Notes: generated by a model not told the origin, from the letters alone. DNA of 64,000 nucleotides from CAZHCA01 sp964530825 (GCA_964530825.1 CAZHCA010000009.1:82761-146760); one strand, 5' to 3'; positions 27,121 through 35,848 are shown, counted from the first letter of the stretch. Program-made: numbers and translations.

Positions 27121-28983
27121 ATGGAAAAAACGCCTACCTTTCACATCGGCATTGCGATGGCCGGGGCCGTCTCGGCCGGTGCTTACACTGCCGGCGTAAT
27201 CGATTACCTGCTGGAGACCCTGGAAAAATGGGAGCAAGCCAAGGCCCACAATCGGCGGGTGGGTCCGGGAAGTCCCGAATATGATCCCTCCGTACCCATG
27301 CACAACGTCGTTCTCGAAGTGATGGGCGGCTCCTCGGCCGGCGGCATGACGGCAGCCGTGACAACCCTGGCCCTGTACGAAGGTTTCGAGCCCGTTGGTG
27401 ACCCGGGCTCCGGCCAAGACGTCAAAAACAAACTCTGGGATACCTGGGTCAACCTCAACGACCAGAAGAAAATGACCACCCTGGAGCAGATGTTGGGCAC
27501 CGCCGACATCGACGATACCGGGCAGGTACATGCCCTGCTCAATTCGCGTCCAATCGACGCCATCGCCGACCGGGCGAATAACCTGACTCAAATCGGCCAG
27601 TTGCCTCCGTACATTAGCTCCCAACTGGAGGTCATCATGACTGTAACCAGCATGACCGGCATACCCCTGGCGGTCGACTTTTTTGACGCCGAGCGCGGGG
27701 GGCCCAAGGAAGAAGAGCTCCCTGCTCATCGTATGTACCTCCACAAAGGAATCGCCCACTTCCGGGCCGGCCAATCCGACGAGGTGCTGTTGCATACCGT
27801 ACCCTTTGACCCACACGATGAAGGCAGCCGCGATCTGCTCATTCAGTGTGCCAAAGCTACCGGTGCTTTTCCTCTGGGCCTGAAAGCCCGGGTACTTAAG
27901 GATATCCGGCTTTCTTACTTGCGAGCAATGATCTACCGCACCTTTGGCTTTGAAAAAATCCAGTCGGAAGACTACCTCGAACCCAGTATCCGCCTGGATA
28001 CCGATCGCGAATCCTTTGACTTGGTTGCCGTTGATGGTGGAACCATTAACAATGAACCTTTCGGCGAGGTCATCCGGTCGATGGAGGAGCGCTGCAAATC
28101 TCACGGCGATCCCTATGCCATCCTGATGATCGACCCCTTTCCAAATTTCGAAGGCGAAGAGGAAGAAAATACCGAATCAATCGAGCAAAGCCCTACCATA
28201 CTGGCTTTGGTGCCCGACCTGGTGGGCGCGCTGCGCTCCCAAGCTATGGTCAAAGAGCAGGAGATCGTACGCGGTCTTTCCAATGACCATACCCGTCGCA
28301 TGATCTTCCCCAAGCGAGAAGGCGACCCCTACCCGATCGCTTCCGGGTCACTGGCCGGATTCGGCGGATTTTTCAGCCGGGCATTTCGGGAATACGATTT
28401 CAAACTGGGGCGTAAAAATTGCCAGAAATTTTTGCGCCTACATTTCAATATTCCCATCGAAGAAGCCGCTCGTTCTGAAATCTTTAAGGACTGGCGGCCC
28501 GATGATGCGGATTTGCGCCACCAGCGTTTTTTCATCCCTGATAAGCTGAATAATTTTAAGGGGTTTTACCCCATCATTCCTGACATGGACGCGGCACGCG
28601 GACGCGCCCGGGCTGTGACGGCCCCCTACATTGCCCCGCCGGATAAGCCACGCATTCATCCCGACCGCATTTTTGACTTGACGCCCTTAATCGAGCAACG
28701 CATCCAGGCCGTTCTCAAAAATATCCTGCCGCAACCGGCGCCGGAAAAACCAAGTAAATACCACCCCGATACCACAGAGCACGTTAATCGAATCATGGTG
28801 TTCAACTATGGGGTAAAGGCTATTCCCAAAGAGGGCGAAACTTTTGGGATGCGCATCCTAAAGTGGCTGTACAAAAAATTCGTCAGCAAGCGGCTGGCAA
28901 AATCGTGGGCCCGAGAAGTGGTGCGGACCATTCTGCTGGATTTTAAGCAGCGGGGGCTTTTGGAAGAAGAAGAGCAAGGATAG
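27121..28983 (+). CDS. Patatin-like phospholipase family protein
   Basis: A 620-residue protein without a signal peptide. The N-terminal glycine-rich AMAGAVSAGAYTAGV fills the oxyanion-hole position, GGSSAGG at 69-75 is the GxSxG nucleophile elbow (Ser72), and VDGGTINNEPFG has Asp305 of the Ser-Asp dyad. Family members are acyl hydrolases acting on membrane lipids. The C-terminal 250 residues extend beyond the catalytic domain and are rich in charged and proline residues (for example TAPYIAPPDKPRIHPDR); I do not recognise them. The gene is single and convergent with ilvE, sharing a bidirectional terminator. Confidence 0.85.
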   Translation: MEKTPTFHIGIAMAGAVSAGAYTAGVIDYLLETLEKWEQAKAHNRRVGPGSPEYDPSVPMHNVVLEVMGGSSAGGMTAAVTTLALYEGFEPVGDPGSGQDVKNKLWDTWVNLNDQKKMTTLEQMLGTADIDDTGQVHALLNSRPIDAIADRANNLTQIGQLPPYISSQLEVIMTVTSMTGIPLAVDFFDAERGGPKEEELPAHRMYLHKGIAHFRAGQSDEVLLHTVPFDPHDEGSRDLLIQCAKATGAFPLGLKARVLKDIRLSYLRAMIYRTFGFEKIQSEDYLEPSIRLDTDRESFDLVAVDGGTINNEPFGEVIRSMEERCKSHGDPYAILMIDPFPNFEGEEEENTESIEQSPTILALVPDLVGALRSQAMVKEQEIVRGLSNDHTRRMIFPKREGDPYPIASGSLAGFGGFFSRAFREYDFKLGRKNCQKFLRLHFNIPIEEAARSEIFKDWRPDDADLRHQRFFIPDKLNNFKGFYPIIPDMDAARGRARAVTAPYIAPPDKPRIHPDRIFDLTPLIEQRIQAVLKNILPQPAPEKPSKYHPDTTEHVNRIMVFNYGVKAIPKEGETFGMRILKWLYKKFVSKRLAKSWAREVVRTILLDFKQRGLLEEEEQG

Positions 28984-28991
28984 GAAAAAGG

Positions 28992-29025
28992 GAGCCGCCA
29001 TCAGGTGGCAGCTCTGTCTTGTTTT
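28992..29025. terminator. Bidirectional terminator between patatin-like gene and ilvE
   Basis: An imperfect stem (arms within 28992-29014) is followed by TGTCTTGTTTT on the plus strand and, on the minus strand, by CCTTTTTCC. It lies between the two converging stop codons. Confidence 0.6.
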
Positions 29026-29055
29026 AATAGCTGGTTGAATTGGCAGTTCCGTTCT

Positions 29056-30135
29056 CTAGGCAACCTCGACGGGCGTTTTCACCGGAACGATCCAACCGTA
29101 TTTATCCTGAATGTCGCCGTGCCGCATCCCGTCAATCTGATTTTTAATCCACTGTCCGACTTTACGGTCTTCTAAGGGTGGCAGCACCATGCGAACATCC
29201 CGGTAAGCAATTTCCGATACGTGTGCCACGACGGCCGCCGTACCAGCCCCGAAAGCTTCTTCCAGTTTGCCGGCCTGGTAGGCATCGACCAGTTCATCAA
29301 TGGTAATGGGCCGCTCCTCGACCGTATAGCCGTGGTCTTTCAATAAGGTCATGGCGCTGTAGCGCGTAATGCCTTTGAGGATCGCTCCGTCAGTAGCGGG
29401 GGTTACGACTCTACCGTCGATTACGAAAAAAATATTCATTGTACCGACCTCCTGAATGTATTTAAATTCTTTGCCGTCGAGCCACATCACTTGATCGAAA
29501 CCTTTTTCCTGTGCCAGTCGGGCCGGCAGCAGGGCACCCCCGTAATTTCCGGCAGCTTTGGCTTCGCCCGTGCCCCCCTTGACGGCCCGCACGTAGGTGG
29601 CCTCCGCTAACAAGCGAACCGGTTTGGGATAATACGGTCCGACGGGACCGGTAAAGATAATGAAACGGTATTTTTCAGATGGCTTGACACCGATGAACTC
29701 ATCATTGGCGAAAACAAAAGGACGGACGTAGAGGGCGCTACCGGCCTGGGGCGGGATCCAATCTGCATCCAAGGCCACTAGTTGATGCAGCGCCTCTAGG
29801 AATAAATCTTCAGGGATCTCAGGTATGCACATGCGCGCAGCTGAATGGTTAATGCGTTTGGCGTGCATGTCGGGGCGGAAAAGTAAAGGTTTTCCATCGT
29901 GGGATTTAGAAGCTTTCATACCTTCAAAAATCAGCTGGCCGTAATGCAGCCCCATGGACGCAGGGTGAATGGGAAAGCGCTCAAAGGGTACGATGTGTGG
30001 ATTCTGCCAGGCACCGTTTTCGTAATCAGCTACGAACATATGATCGGAAAACACCCGGCCAAATGGAATATCATTAAAATTTACTTCGGGCAGGCGAGAT
30101 TGCTTTGTCCTTGTGACAGGAATAGTATACTTCAT
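29056..30135 (-). CDS. ilvE: Branched-chain amino acid aminotransferase
   Basis: A 359-residue fold-type IV PLP enzyme, starting at ATG 30135 (MKYTIPVTRT); an upstream frame start at 30159 falls at the predicted transcript start. Signatures: FGRVFSDHMFVADYENG, the PLP-lysine region GEAKAAGNYGGALLPA, EVGTMNIFFVIDG, and the late AFGAGTAAVVAHV. It interconverts leucine, isoleucine and valine with their 2-oxo acids. It matches the long (class II, BCAT1-like) form. It is distant from leuACDB here (12 kb) but would perform the last step of leucine synthesis. Confidence 0.95.
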   Translation of the reverse strand: MKYTIPVTRTKQSRLPEVNFNDIPFGRVFSDHMFVADYENGAWQNPHIVPFERFPIHPASMGLHYGQLIFEGMKASKSHDGKPLLFRPDMHAKRINHSAARMCIPEIPEDLFLEALHQLVALDADWIPPQAGSALYVRPFVFANDEFIGVKPSEKYRFIIFTGPVGPYYPKPVRLLAEATYVRAVKGGTGEAKAAGNYGGALLPARLAQEKGFDQVMWLDGKEFKYIQEVGTMNIFFVIDGRVVTPATDGAILKGITRYSAMTLLKDHGYTVEERPITIDELVDAYQAGKLEEAFGAGTAAVVAHVSEIAYRDVRMVLPPLEDRKVGQWIKNQIDGMRHGDIQDKYGWIVPVKTPVEVA

Positions 30136-30161
30136 ATAATCTATTTTTTGCGTTAGCAACT

Positions 30162-30193
30162 CAAAATACTTATTATTTTAGGCATATCAAAAA
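30162..30193 (-). promoter_or_regulatory. Bacteroidota promoter for ilvE
   Basis: On the minus strand, TTTTTG (30193-30188) is followed after 19 bp by TATTTTG (30168-30162), a near match to TTTG-N19-TAnnTTTG. Transcription would begin near 30155, about 20 bp before the ATG at 30135, supporting that start. Confidence 0.55.
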
Positions 30194-30248
30194 TGCTTAC
30201 TTTTTATTTTGCTATTTTTTACATTAAAACGAAAAACAAAATTAAATT

Positions 30249-30710
30249 TTGCATAGTTCATTTTTTGATTATTTAGTTTTTCCTTTTTCTCAGGTGCATC
30301 CTACAGTGTCGGGCGAAGGAGCAACAGGAGTCTGGATCATTGCCCGGACTAGTAAAGACGAGGAGGAAGAGCAACGGACCTTTCTAAAGCGCGTGCTTTC
30401 CGCCGCGCAACTCGACCTTCAACGAGATGCCTACACGATATTTAAATACGATGATGTACCTTTGAGTTTACGGTGGGTTCGTCGCGGACGAGACCTAAAG
30501 GTCGTATTGGCCTTTGGTGTTTCCGCAAAGGAGCTGGGACTCCAACTGCATTACCGGCCTTATGAGCCTTTGAGCCTCCCGGGTCAAACCTATATCTTTG
30601 CCGACCGTCTGTCTGATATCCAGGCAGAAAGAGCCGGCGGCAATAAGGCCAAGGCCGCCGCGCTGTGGAAAGTCTTGCAAACCGTTTTTTTATCACAAAA
30701 AAAAGGATAA
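30249..30710 (+). CDS. Conserved hypothetical protein with non-ATG start
   Basis: A 153-residue frame with no internal methionine and a stop codon just upstream, so translation must begin at TTG 30249 or at GTG 30294 or 30306. The frame abuts rdgB (1-bp gap) and has strong codon-like character: mixed alpha/beta, charged ASKDEEEEQRTFLKR-type helix near 33-47, and a C-terminal helix KAAALWKVLQTVF. I do not recognise the family; the C-terminal pattern (ALWKxLQxxF) faintly recalls small DNA polymerase III accessory proteins, which is only a hint. Likely co-transcribed with rdgB. Confidence 0.6.
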   Translation: MHSSFFDYLVFPFSQVHPTVSGEGATGVWIIARTSKDEEEEQRTFLKRVLSAAQLDLQRDAYTIFKYDDVPLSLRWVRRGRDLKVVLAFGVSAKELGLQLHYRPYEPLSLPGQTYIFADRLSDIQAERAGGNKAKAAALWKVLQTVFLSQKKG

Positions 30711-30711
30711 C

Positions 30712-31317
30712 ATGAGCAAGTCTCCTAAACAATTGGTCTTCGCCACCGGCAATCCCAACAAAATTGCGGAGGTACAGGAGTTGCTGGATGGTTTCTATCA
30801 AATCAAGGGCCTGCGCGATATTGGGTGCCCGGTCGATCTGCCCGAAACCACCGGGACTATTGAAGGTAACGCCCGTCAAAAAGCACAGTACGTCGTCGAT
30901 CTCTATAAGGTAGATTGTTTTTCAGAAGATACCGGGCTGGAGGTTTTCGCGCTTGGGGGCCAGCCCGGCGTGTATTCCGGTCGGTACGCCGGACCCGAGA
31001 AGAACGAGTTGGCCAACCGCCAGCTCTTGCTTAAAAGGATGTACGGTATCCAAGACCGGTCGGCGCGCTTCCGTACCGTTGTGGCACTGATCGTCGACCG
31101 CCAGGTCCACCTATTTGAAGGGGTCATCAAGGGCTCGATCGCCGAAACATCCCGCGGCGACCAGGGATTTGGCTACGATCCCCTTTTCGTACCAGAGGGC
31201 GATACCCGTACATTCGCTGAGATGAGCTCGCGTGAAAAGAATGCCATCAGTCACCGCGGTCAGGCCATCACCAAATTGCGCGATTTCTTGCGCGGAAATG
31301 GGTACAGTCCCGATTAA
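30712..31317 (+). CDS. rdgB: RdgB/HAM1 XTP/dITP diphosphatase
   Basis: A 201-residue enzyme from ATG 30712. Signatures: LVFATGNPNKIAEVQELL at the start, ENA-type GTIEGNARQKA, FSEDTGLEVFALGGQPGVYSGRYAG with catalytic acidic residues, and GFGYDPLFVPEG plus SHRGQA near the C-terminus. It hydrolyses non-canonical purine nucleoside triphosphates to monophosphates, keeping inosine and xanthosine out of DNA. The longer frame starting at 30598 overlaps the preceding gene and is rejected. Confidence 0.96.
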   Translation: MSKSPKQLVFATGNPNKIAEVQELLDGFYQIKGLRDIGCPVDLPETTGTIEGNARQKAQYVVDLYKVDCFSEDTGLEVFALGGQPGVYSGRYAGPEKNELANRQLLLKRMYGIQDRSARFRTVVALIVDRQVHLFEGVIKGSIAETSRGDQGFGYDPLFVPEGDTRTFAEMSSREKNAISHRGQAITKLRDFLRGNGYSPD

Positions 31318-31398
31318 CCGAGTAACTGGGAATTCTCCTTTGTGTACACTCCAAATTTTGCGTATTTTACAAGATTCTATTAATGAACTTTGCGGGGT

Positions 31399-32394
31399 AT
31401 GAACGCGGAAAATTTTACTGGCTATCTCGAGAATACATCGCAGCTTTACCAGCTTTCCTATCAAGAGCTAAAGAGCCTCAGCATGGCGTACCCCTATGCC
31501 GTCAACATTCATATTTTGCTGTTGCTCAAAAGCAAAATGATCGACCACGAAGATTTTGAGAAAAATCTGGTCCGCGCCGCCACTTACGCGCCCGACCGCG
31601 CTCACCTGTTCACCCTGCTACAAGGGGATCACTTCCTCCACATGTCCGACCCCAGTAACGACACCCTGGTTGCTCAGGAGGGCTTTCTAGAGCTCAAAAA
31701 CCTACGAGAGCTGGAAGAGCAACTGCCAAACGTCATTCGAACGGCTCCGGCCTACCCGTTAAAAGAAGAACCTGCATTAAAGCTATCCTTTGAATCGCCC
31801 GCAGCAGAGCCCCCGCCTCCTTTTTCTGCTCCGGTTCAACCCCATCTCCCTCTAAGCGCGATCATGGCTGATGCGGCGGCACTGGTACGCGCACAGGCGG
31901 CAGCTCGCTTGTTTTTACGGCTAAAAGCGGATAAAGAAGCTACTGCTCCGCCCCTGTTAATGGAACCCCACGCCTTATTACAACGCTTGAAAAAAAATGC
32001 CCAGAAGGCCACAGCACCAAACCCGGATGCATCTTACAACGACCTGGCTCCTACGCCAAAAAAATCCTTTGCCAGCTGGATTCAGCAATTCCAAAGTGAT
32101 CATATCCGCCAACAGATGCGCGAATTGATGGAAGCCCAAAAGCAAGCGGAAGAAAAAGCAGCACGTAAAAAGGCGAAGAAGCAGGCCGGGCAGGGTCCGG
32201 AAGTGGATGAGATGGCGCAGCGCAGCGTTGCGGAAAACGACGAGATGGCCTCTGAAACTTTGGCTAAGCTGTTGGTCGCTCAGCAGCAATACACCAAAGC
32301 CATCGAGGTGTACGAGCGACTAATTTTGATATTTCCTCAAAAAAGTAGTTTATTTGCGGCTAAAATTGAAGAGCTTAAAAAAATAATCGCATGA
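31399..32394 (+). CDS. Hypothetical protein preceding secG, C-terminal TPR-like helix pair
   Basis: A 331-residue cytoplasmic protein from ATG 31399. The N-terminal 90 residues are helical (YQLSYQELKSLSMAYPYAVN), the middle is Pro/Ala-rich and low-complexity (about 125-215), and a Lys/Ala/Glu-rich coiled-coil-like stretch lies around 245-275. The C-terminus reads like one TPR (ETLAKLLVAQQQYTKAIEVY then ERLILIFPQKS). The stop overlaps the secG start by 4 bp (ATGA), so the two are translationally coupled. The arrangement resembles other Bacteroidota secG loci; function is unknown. Confidence 0.8.
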   Translation: MNAENFTGYLENTSQLYQLSYQELKSLSMAYPYAVNIHILLLLKSKMIDHEDFEKNLVRAATYAPDRAHLFTLLQGDHFLHMSDPSNDTLVAQEGFLELKNLRELEEQLPNVIRTAPAYPLKEEPALKLSFESPAAEPPPPFSAPVQPHLPLSAIMADAAALVRAQAAARLFLRLKADKEATAPPLLMEPHALLQRLKKNAQKATAPNPDASYNDLAPTPKKSFASWIQQFQSDHIRQQMRELMEAQKQAEEKAARKKAKKQAGQGPEVDEMAQRSVAENDEMASETLAKLLVAQQQYTKAIEVYERLILIFPQKSSLFAAKIEELKKIIA

Positions 32395-32654
32395 CAGGTA
32401 TAACCGTTTTGATCGCCTTGATTGGTGTGCTTTTGATGGGAGCAGTACTGATTCAGAACCCCAAAGGCGGCGGTGTCGATTCCACCTTTGGCGGTGCGCA
32501 GGCTAATCAAATGTTTGGTGCAGCTAAATCGACCGACTTTATTGAAAAACTAACTTGGGGACTAGCCATTGCACTCTTTGTACTGTGCATTGTCGCTACT
32601 TTTTTCGTAGGCGGCGGTGATGCAGCTGGCTTGGAACAACTACAAACAGAATAA
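32391..32654 (+). CDS. secG: Preprotein translocase subunit SecG
   Basis: An 87-residue protein with two membrane helices (about 3-20 and 54-72) and the connecting loop IQNPKGGGVDSTFGGAQANQMFG, the SecG hallmark. It assists SecYE in protein export. It overlaps the preceding gene by 4 bp. Confidence 0.95.
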   Translation: MTGITVLIALIGVLLMGAVLIQNPKGGGVDSTFGGAQANQMFGAAKSTDFIEKLTWGLAIALFVLCIVATFFVGGGDAAGLEQLQTE

Positions 32655-32668
32655 ACCAGAATCGACTT

Positions 32669-32727
32669 CCGGAAAATAATCTCTGGGTTAACTTTCCTCC
32701 TGTAAACACCTGCGGATTATTTTCCGG
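32669..32727. repeat. Perfect 13-bp inverted repeat with 33-bp spacer
   Basis: CCGGAAAATAATC (32669-32681) and GATTATTTTCCGG (32715-32727) are exact reverse complements, 14 bp after secG. There is no T-run, so it is not a standard terminator. It could be an mRNA 3' hairpin, a protein-binding dyad or a relic of a small mobile element. Confidence 0.6.
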
Positions 32728-32882
32728 TAATTCTATTGCTCCTTTCTAATTGATCTTTATTCTCTGTCTTTTTTTAGTCCAATAATTACATTTTTTTCCT
32801 ACTTTACCGCCGGATTAAAGGGAAATTTTTGTGCGACTATCAAAGAGTTACTATACCATTCTCTAACCTAAAACAGCCTAAA

Positions 32883-33386
32883 ATGAAGTTGAAAAACTTT
32901 TTTTTCATCGGTCTATTCCTATTAACCAGCCAAGCCACTTTTGCTCAATTCAGTGCCGGCGCCGGTCTGAGTTTCGGTTCGGAAGTAGAACAGCTGGGCA
33001 TCTTTGCACGGGGTCAGTATGATTTCACGGAGCAGATCCGTGCTGCGCTTACGATCAACTTTTTCTTTCCCGAAACAGAAGAAGTAAGCGTAATTGAAAC
33101 GCGCAGCCAGGTAACTACCATCAATGCCGACGGTCATTACATTTTCCTCGACCAGGATCCGTTCAAAGTTTATGGTTTACTGGGTTTGAACTTTGCCATT
33201 GCCAATGCTGAAGTATCAGGCCCTGGCTTTGATGAAGATGACAGCGAGTCGGAACTCGGTGTTAACCTGGGTGTAGGCGGTCAGTATTTTGTCAATGAGA
33301 CTTTCTCACCATTTGCCGAGATCAAGTATGTCATTGGCGAGGCTGACCAGCTGGTCATCATGGCCGGTGTCCTGTTTTATTTTTAG
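32883..33386 (+). CDS. Small outer-membrane beta-barrel protein
   Basis: A 167-residue protein from ATG 32883 with a signal peptide (1-20, ending FAQ). The mature part has eight or so amphipathic strands such as IFARGQYDFTEQIRAALTINF and GLLGLNFAIANAEV, and ends in the aromatic residue Phe after VLFYF, as required for barrel insertion. It resembles OmpX/OmpA-N-type eight-stranded barrels (PF13505-like). The specific function is unknown. A strong terminator follows. Confidence 0.85.
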   Translation: MKLKNFFFIGLFLLTSQATFAQFSAGAGLSFGSEVEQLGIFARGQYDFTEQIRAALTINFFFPETEEVSVIETRSQVTTINADGHYIFLDQDPFKVYGLLGLNFAIANAEVSGPGFDEDDSESELGVNLGVGGQYFVNETFSPFAEIKYVIGEADQLVIMAGVLFYF

Positions 33387-33464
33387 ATAAAAAGAAACTG
33401 ATTGTCTTTAGCGGCCCGATGCAACTGAATCTAAGGCACTATGGCAATCATTCATTTACAGCCT

Positions 33465-33508
33465 AATGGGCTTGAGGGTTAGTTGCCTTCGAGCCCATTT
33501 TCTTTTTC
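33465..33508 (+). terminator. Rho-independent terminator
   Basis: A 13-bp stem with one wobble and one bulge (AATGGGCTTGAGG at 33465-33477 with CCTTCGAGCCCATT at 33486-33499), then TTCTTTTT. It ends the beta-barrel transcript before the groES promoter region. Confidence 0.78.
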
Positions 33509-33559
33509 GCCCTCCGCCAATTTGGCAAGCCCACTTCTTTTTTCTTCCTAAAACTTGGC

Positions 33560-33567
33560 TAGCTTTG
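33560..33567 (+). promoter_or_regulatory. -7 promoter element upstream of groES
   Basis: TAGCTTTG matches TAnnTTTG perfectly. It lies 127 bp before groES, implying a leader of about 120 nt. There is no -33 TTTG at the normal distance. Confidence 0.45.
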
Positions 33568-33611
33568 CGTCCGTGGCAGAAAAACCTGTAAAAATGTCAC
33601 ATCATGCGGCT

Positions 33612-33651
33612 TGGCACGCGATATGCTAAGGATTAGGTGGCGCTTGCGCCA
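33612..33651 (+). promoter_or_regulatory. Sigma-54-like -24/-12 site and adjacent dyad in the groES leader
   Basis: TGGCACGCGATATGC (33612-33626) has GG-N10-GC spacing and differs from the sigma-54 consensus TGGCACG-N4-TTGC at one base. Twelve bases on, TGGCGC-TT-GCGCCA (33638-33651) forms a perfect 6-bp dyad. No CIRCE (HrcA) element is present. Either feature may be chance; together they mark the leader as regulatory. Confidence 0.35.
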
Positions 33652-33693
33652 AACCGAAAAAAACGATTCAAAAAACTTTAAACGCTTTGGATT

Positions 33694-33960
33694 ATGAGGC
33701 CCATCAACGACAGAGTTGTTGTAAAACCCTCTCCCGCTGAGGAGAAGACAGCGGGTGGAATTATCATACCCGACACTGCAAAAGAAAAACCCCAACAAGG
33801 GGAGGTGGTGGCCGTCGGCCCCGGTAAAGACGGCAAGGAACTCACCGTACAAGTCGGCGACAAGGTTCTTTACGGCAAGTACGCCGGCCAAGAATTGCAG
33901 TACAATAATGAGGATTACCTCATCATGCGGGAAGATGATATCCTGGTTATTCTTTCCTAA
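33694..33960 (+). CDS. groES: Co-chaperonin GroES
   Basis: An 88-residue GroES, starting MRPINDRVVVKPSPAEEKTAGGIIIPD with the mobile loop at about 16-30 and GPGKDGKELTVQVGDKVLYGKYAG beyond. It caps the GroEL ring during folding. It lies 43 bp upstream of groEL in one operon. Confidence 0.98.
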   Translation: MRPINDRVVVKPSPAEEKTAGGIIIPDTAKEKPQQGEVVAVGPGKDGKELTVQVGDKVLYGKYAGQELQYNNEDYLIMREDDILVILS

Positions 33961-34003
33961 CCCTTTTTTAATTCTACTTTCCTAATTTAAAAGCTAGAGC
34001 TCA

Positions 34004-35647
34004 ATGGCTAAAGAAATAAGTTTTGACAGAGAAGCGCGGGAAAAGCTGCGCGACGGGGTCAATGCCCTGGCGAATGCCGTCAAAGTGACCCTCGGTCCTA
34101 AAGGGCGCAACGTAGTACTTCAAAAAAGCTTCGGCGCACCCCAGATTACCAAAGACGGCGTGACGGTGGCTAAGGAAATCGAACTGGAGGAAGCCGTGGA
34201 AAACATGGGTGCCCAGATGGTGAAAGAGGTTGCCTCTAAAACGGCCGATATCGCCGGTGATGGTACCACCACCGCTACCGTATTGGCGCAAGCCATGATC
34301 AATGCCGGCCTGAAAAACGTGACCGCCGGCGCCAATCCGATGGACCTCAAGCGCGGCATGGACAAAGCCGTGAAAGTGGTGGTGAAATATCTGGCCGAAC
34401 AGTCAGAACAAATCGGCGATGATTTTGAAAAAATCAAGCAGGTTGCTGCCATCTCCGCTAATAACGACGAAGAAATCGGCTCCCTAATCGCTGATGCCAT
34501 GAAGCGCGTTTCCAAAGACGGCGTCATTACGGTAGAAGAAGCTAAAGGTACTGACACCTTTGTAGAAGAAGTGCTGGGTATGCAATTTGATCGCGGCTAT
34601 CTGTCGCCCTACTTCGTGACGGATGCGGAAAACATGATTACGGAATACGAAGATCCCTTCATCCTGATCCACGATAAGAAAATCAGCAACATGCAGGATG
34701 TGGTGCCCGTACTAGAAAAAGTAGTCGGTGCCGGTCGCCCGCTCCTGATCATTGCTGAAGATATCGAAAGCCAAGCGCTGGGCGTATTGGTGGTTAACCG
34801 TCTGCGCGCCCAGTTGAAGGTAGTTGCGGTTAAGGCACCTGGCTTCGGCGACCGCCGCAAAGCAATGCTGGAAGATATTGCCGTCCTGACTGGCGGTACG
34901 GTAATTAGTGAAGAGAAAGGTTACAAGCTGGAGAATGCCGGTTTGGAGCACCTGGGTACGGCTGAAAAAATCACCATCGATAAGGATAACACCACCATCG
35001 TGAATGGCCGTGGGGAGCAGACGCACATCGATGCCCGTATCAACCAAATTAAAGGGCAAATCGAAAGTACGACTTCCGATTACGATCGCGAGAAACTGCA
35101 GGAGCGCCTGGCCAAGCTTGCCGGCGGTGTAGCAGTCTTGTACGTCGGCGCCCCATCCGAGGTAGAAATGAAGGAGAAAAAAGATCGCGTCGATGACGCC
35201 CTGCACGCTACCCGCGCCGCTGTTGAAGAGGGCATTGTGGCCGGTGGTGGTGTCGCCTTGGTGCGCGCTATAGATGCCATCAAAGATCTTACTGGAGAAA
35301 ACGAAGATGAAACCATCGGCGTCAACATTGTACGCAAAGCCCTGGAATCTCCCTTACGCACAATCGTAGACAATGCCGGTCTCGAAGGATCAGTCATCCT
35401 GCAACAGGTCATGAACAGCAAAGGAAGTGAAGGCTACAACGCCCGTACTGATTCCTTTGAAGACCTGAAGGTTTCGGGTGTGATCGACCCAACCAAGGTC
35501 ACACGGATCGCACTGGAGAATGCTGGCTCCATCGCCGGTATGGTACTTACTACCGAATGCGTTGTCAGCGACAAGCCCGAGCCGGAAGGCAACGGCCAAA
35601 TGCCGGCTGGCGGCGGTATGCCCGGCGGTATGCCCGGCATGATGTAA
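34004..35647 (+). CDS. groEL: Chaperonin GroEL
   Basis: A 547-residue Hsp60 with VTLGPKGRNVVLQ and the ATP-binding GDGTTTATVLAQA in the equatorial domain, the apical segment with SPYFVTDAENM, the late AAVEEGIVAGGGVALVRA, and the C-terminal GGGMPGGMPGMM tail lining the cavity. All typical group I features are present and the length is normal. It forms an operon with groES and ends in a strong terminator. Confidence 0.99.
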   Translation: MAKEISFDREAREKLRDGVNALANAVKVTLGPKGRNVVLQKSFGAPQITKDGVTVAKEIELEEAVENMGAQMVKEVASKTADIAGDGTTTATVLAQAMINAGLKNVTAGANPMDLKRGMDKAVKVVVKYLAEQSEQIGDDFEKIKQVAAISANNDEEIGSLIADAMKRVSKDGVITVEEAKGTDTFVEEVLGMQFDRGYLSPYFVTDAENMITEYEDPFILIHDKKISNMQDVVPVLEKVVGAGRPLLIIAEDIESQALGVLVVNRLRAQLKVVAVKAPGFGDRRKAMLEDIAVLTGGTVISEEKGYKLENAGLEHLGTAEKITIDKDNTTIVNGRGEQTHIDARINQIKGQIESTTSDYDREKLQERLAKLAGGVAVLYVGAPSEVEMKEKKDRVDDALHATRAAVEEGIVAGGGVALVRAIDAIKDLTGENEDETIGVNIVRKALESPLRTIVDNAGLEGSVILQQVMNSKGSEGYNARTDSFEDLKVSGVIDPTKVTRIALENAGSIAGMVLTTECVVSDKPEPEGNGQMPAGGGMPGGMPGMM

Positions 35648-35677
35648 CGGCAACTGTTTATCGTTGAAGGATATATG

Positions 35678-35713
35678 AAGCCGGCTCGTCTACGGAGGGC
35701 CGGCTTTTTTTTT
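35678..35713 (+). terminator. Strong rho-independent terminator of groESL
   Basis: A perfect 8-bp stem (AAGCCGGC at 35678-35685, GCCGGCTT at 35699-35706) runs into nine T (35705-35713). The 135 bp from there to the next gene hold no ORF. Confidence 0.93.
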
Positions 35714-35848
35714 AGCCGGGCACAGTTGATCAAGCTGTCTTCAAAATATAGTCTTCCTCCTGATCGGTAAATCGGCTTCTTCTATCGAAAAGGTTGTTCT
35801 GACTATAGAAAAACAGCTTTATTTAACTATGCTCAGATCTGTTGCATA

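Noticed and set aside
30598..30711. Upstream extension of rdgB
   Set aside because: It overlaps the preceding coding frame; the RdgB N-terminus starts cleanly at ATG 30712.
33568..33693. CIRCE heat-shock operator
   Set aside because: No TTAGCACTC-N9-GAGTGCTAA or near match is present.
35600..35647. Short repeat at the end of groEL
   Set aside because: It encodes the normal Gly-Gly-Met tail of GroEL, not a DNA repeat of interest.
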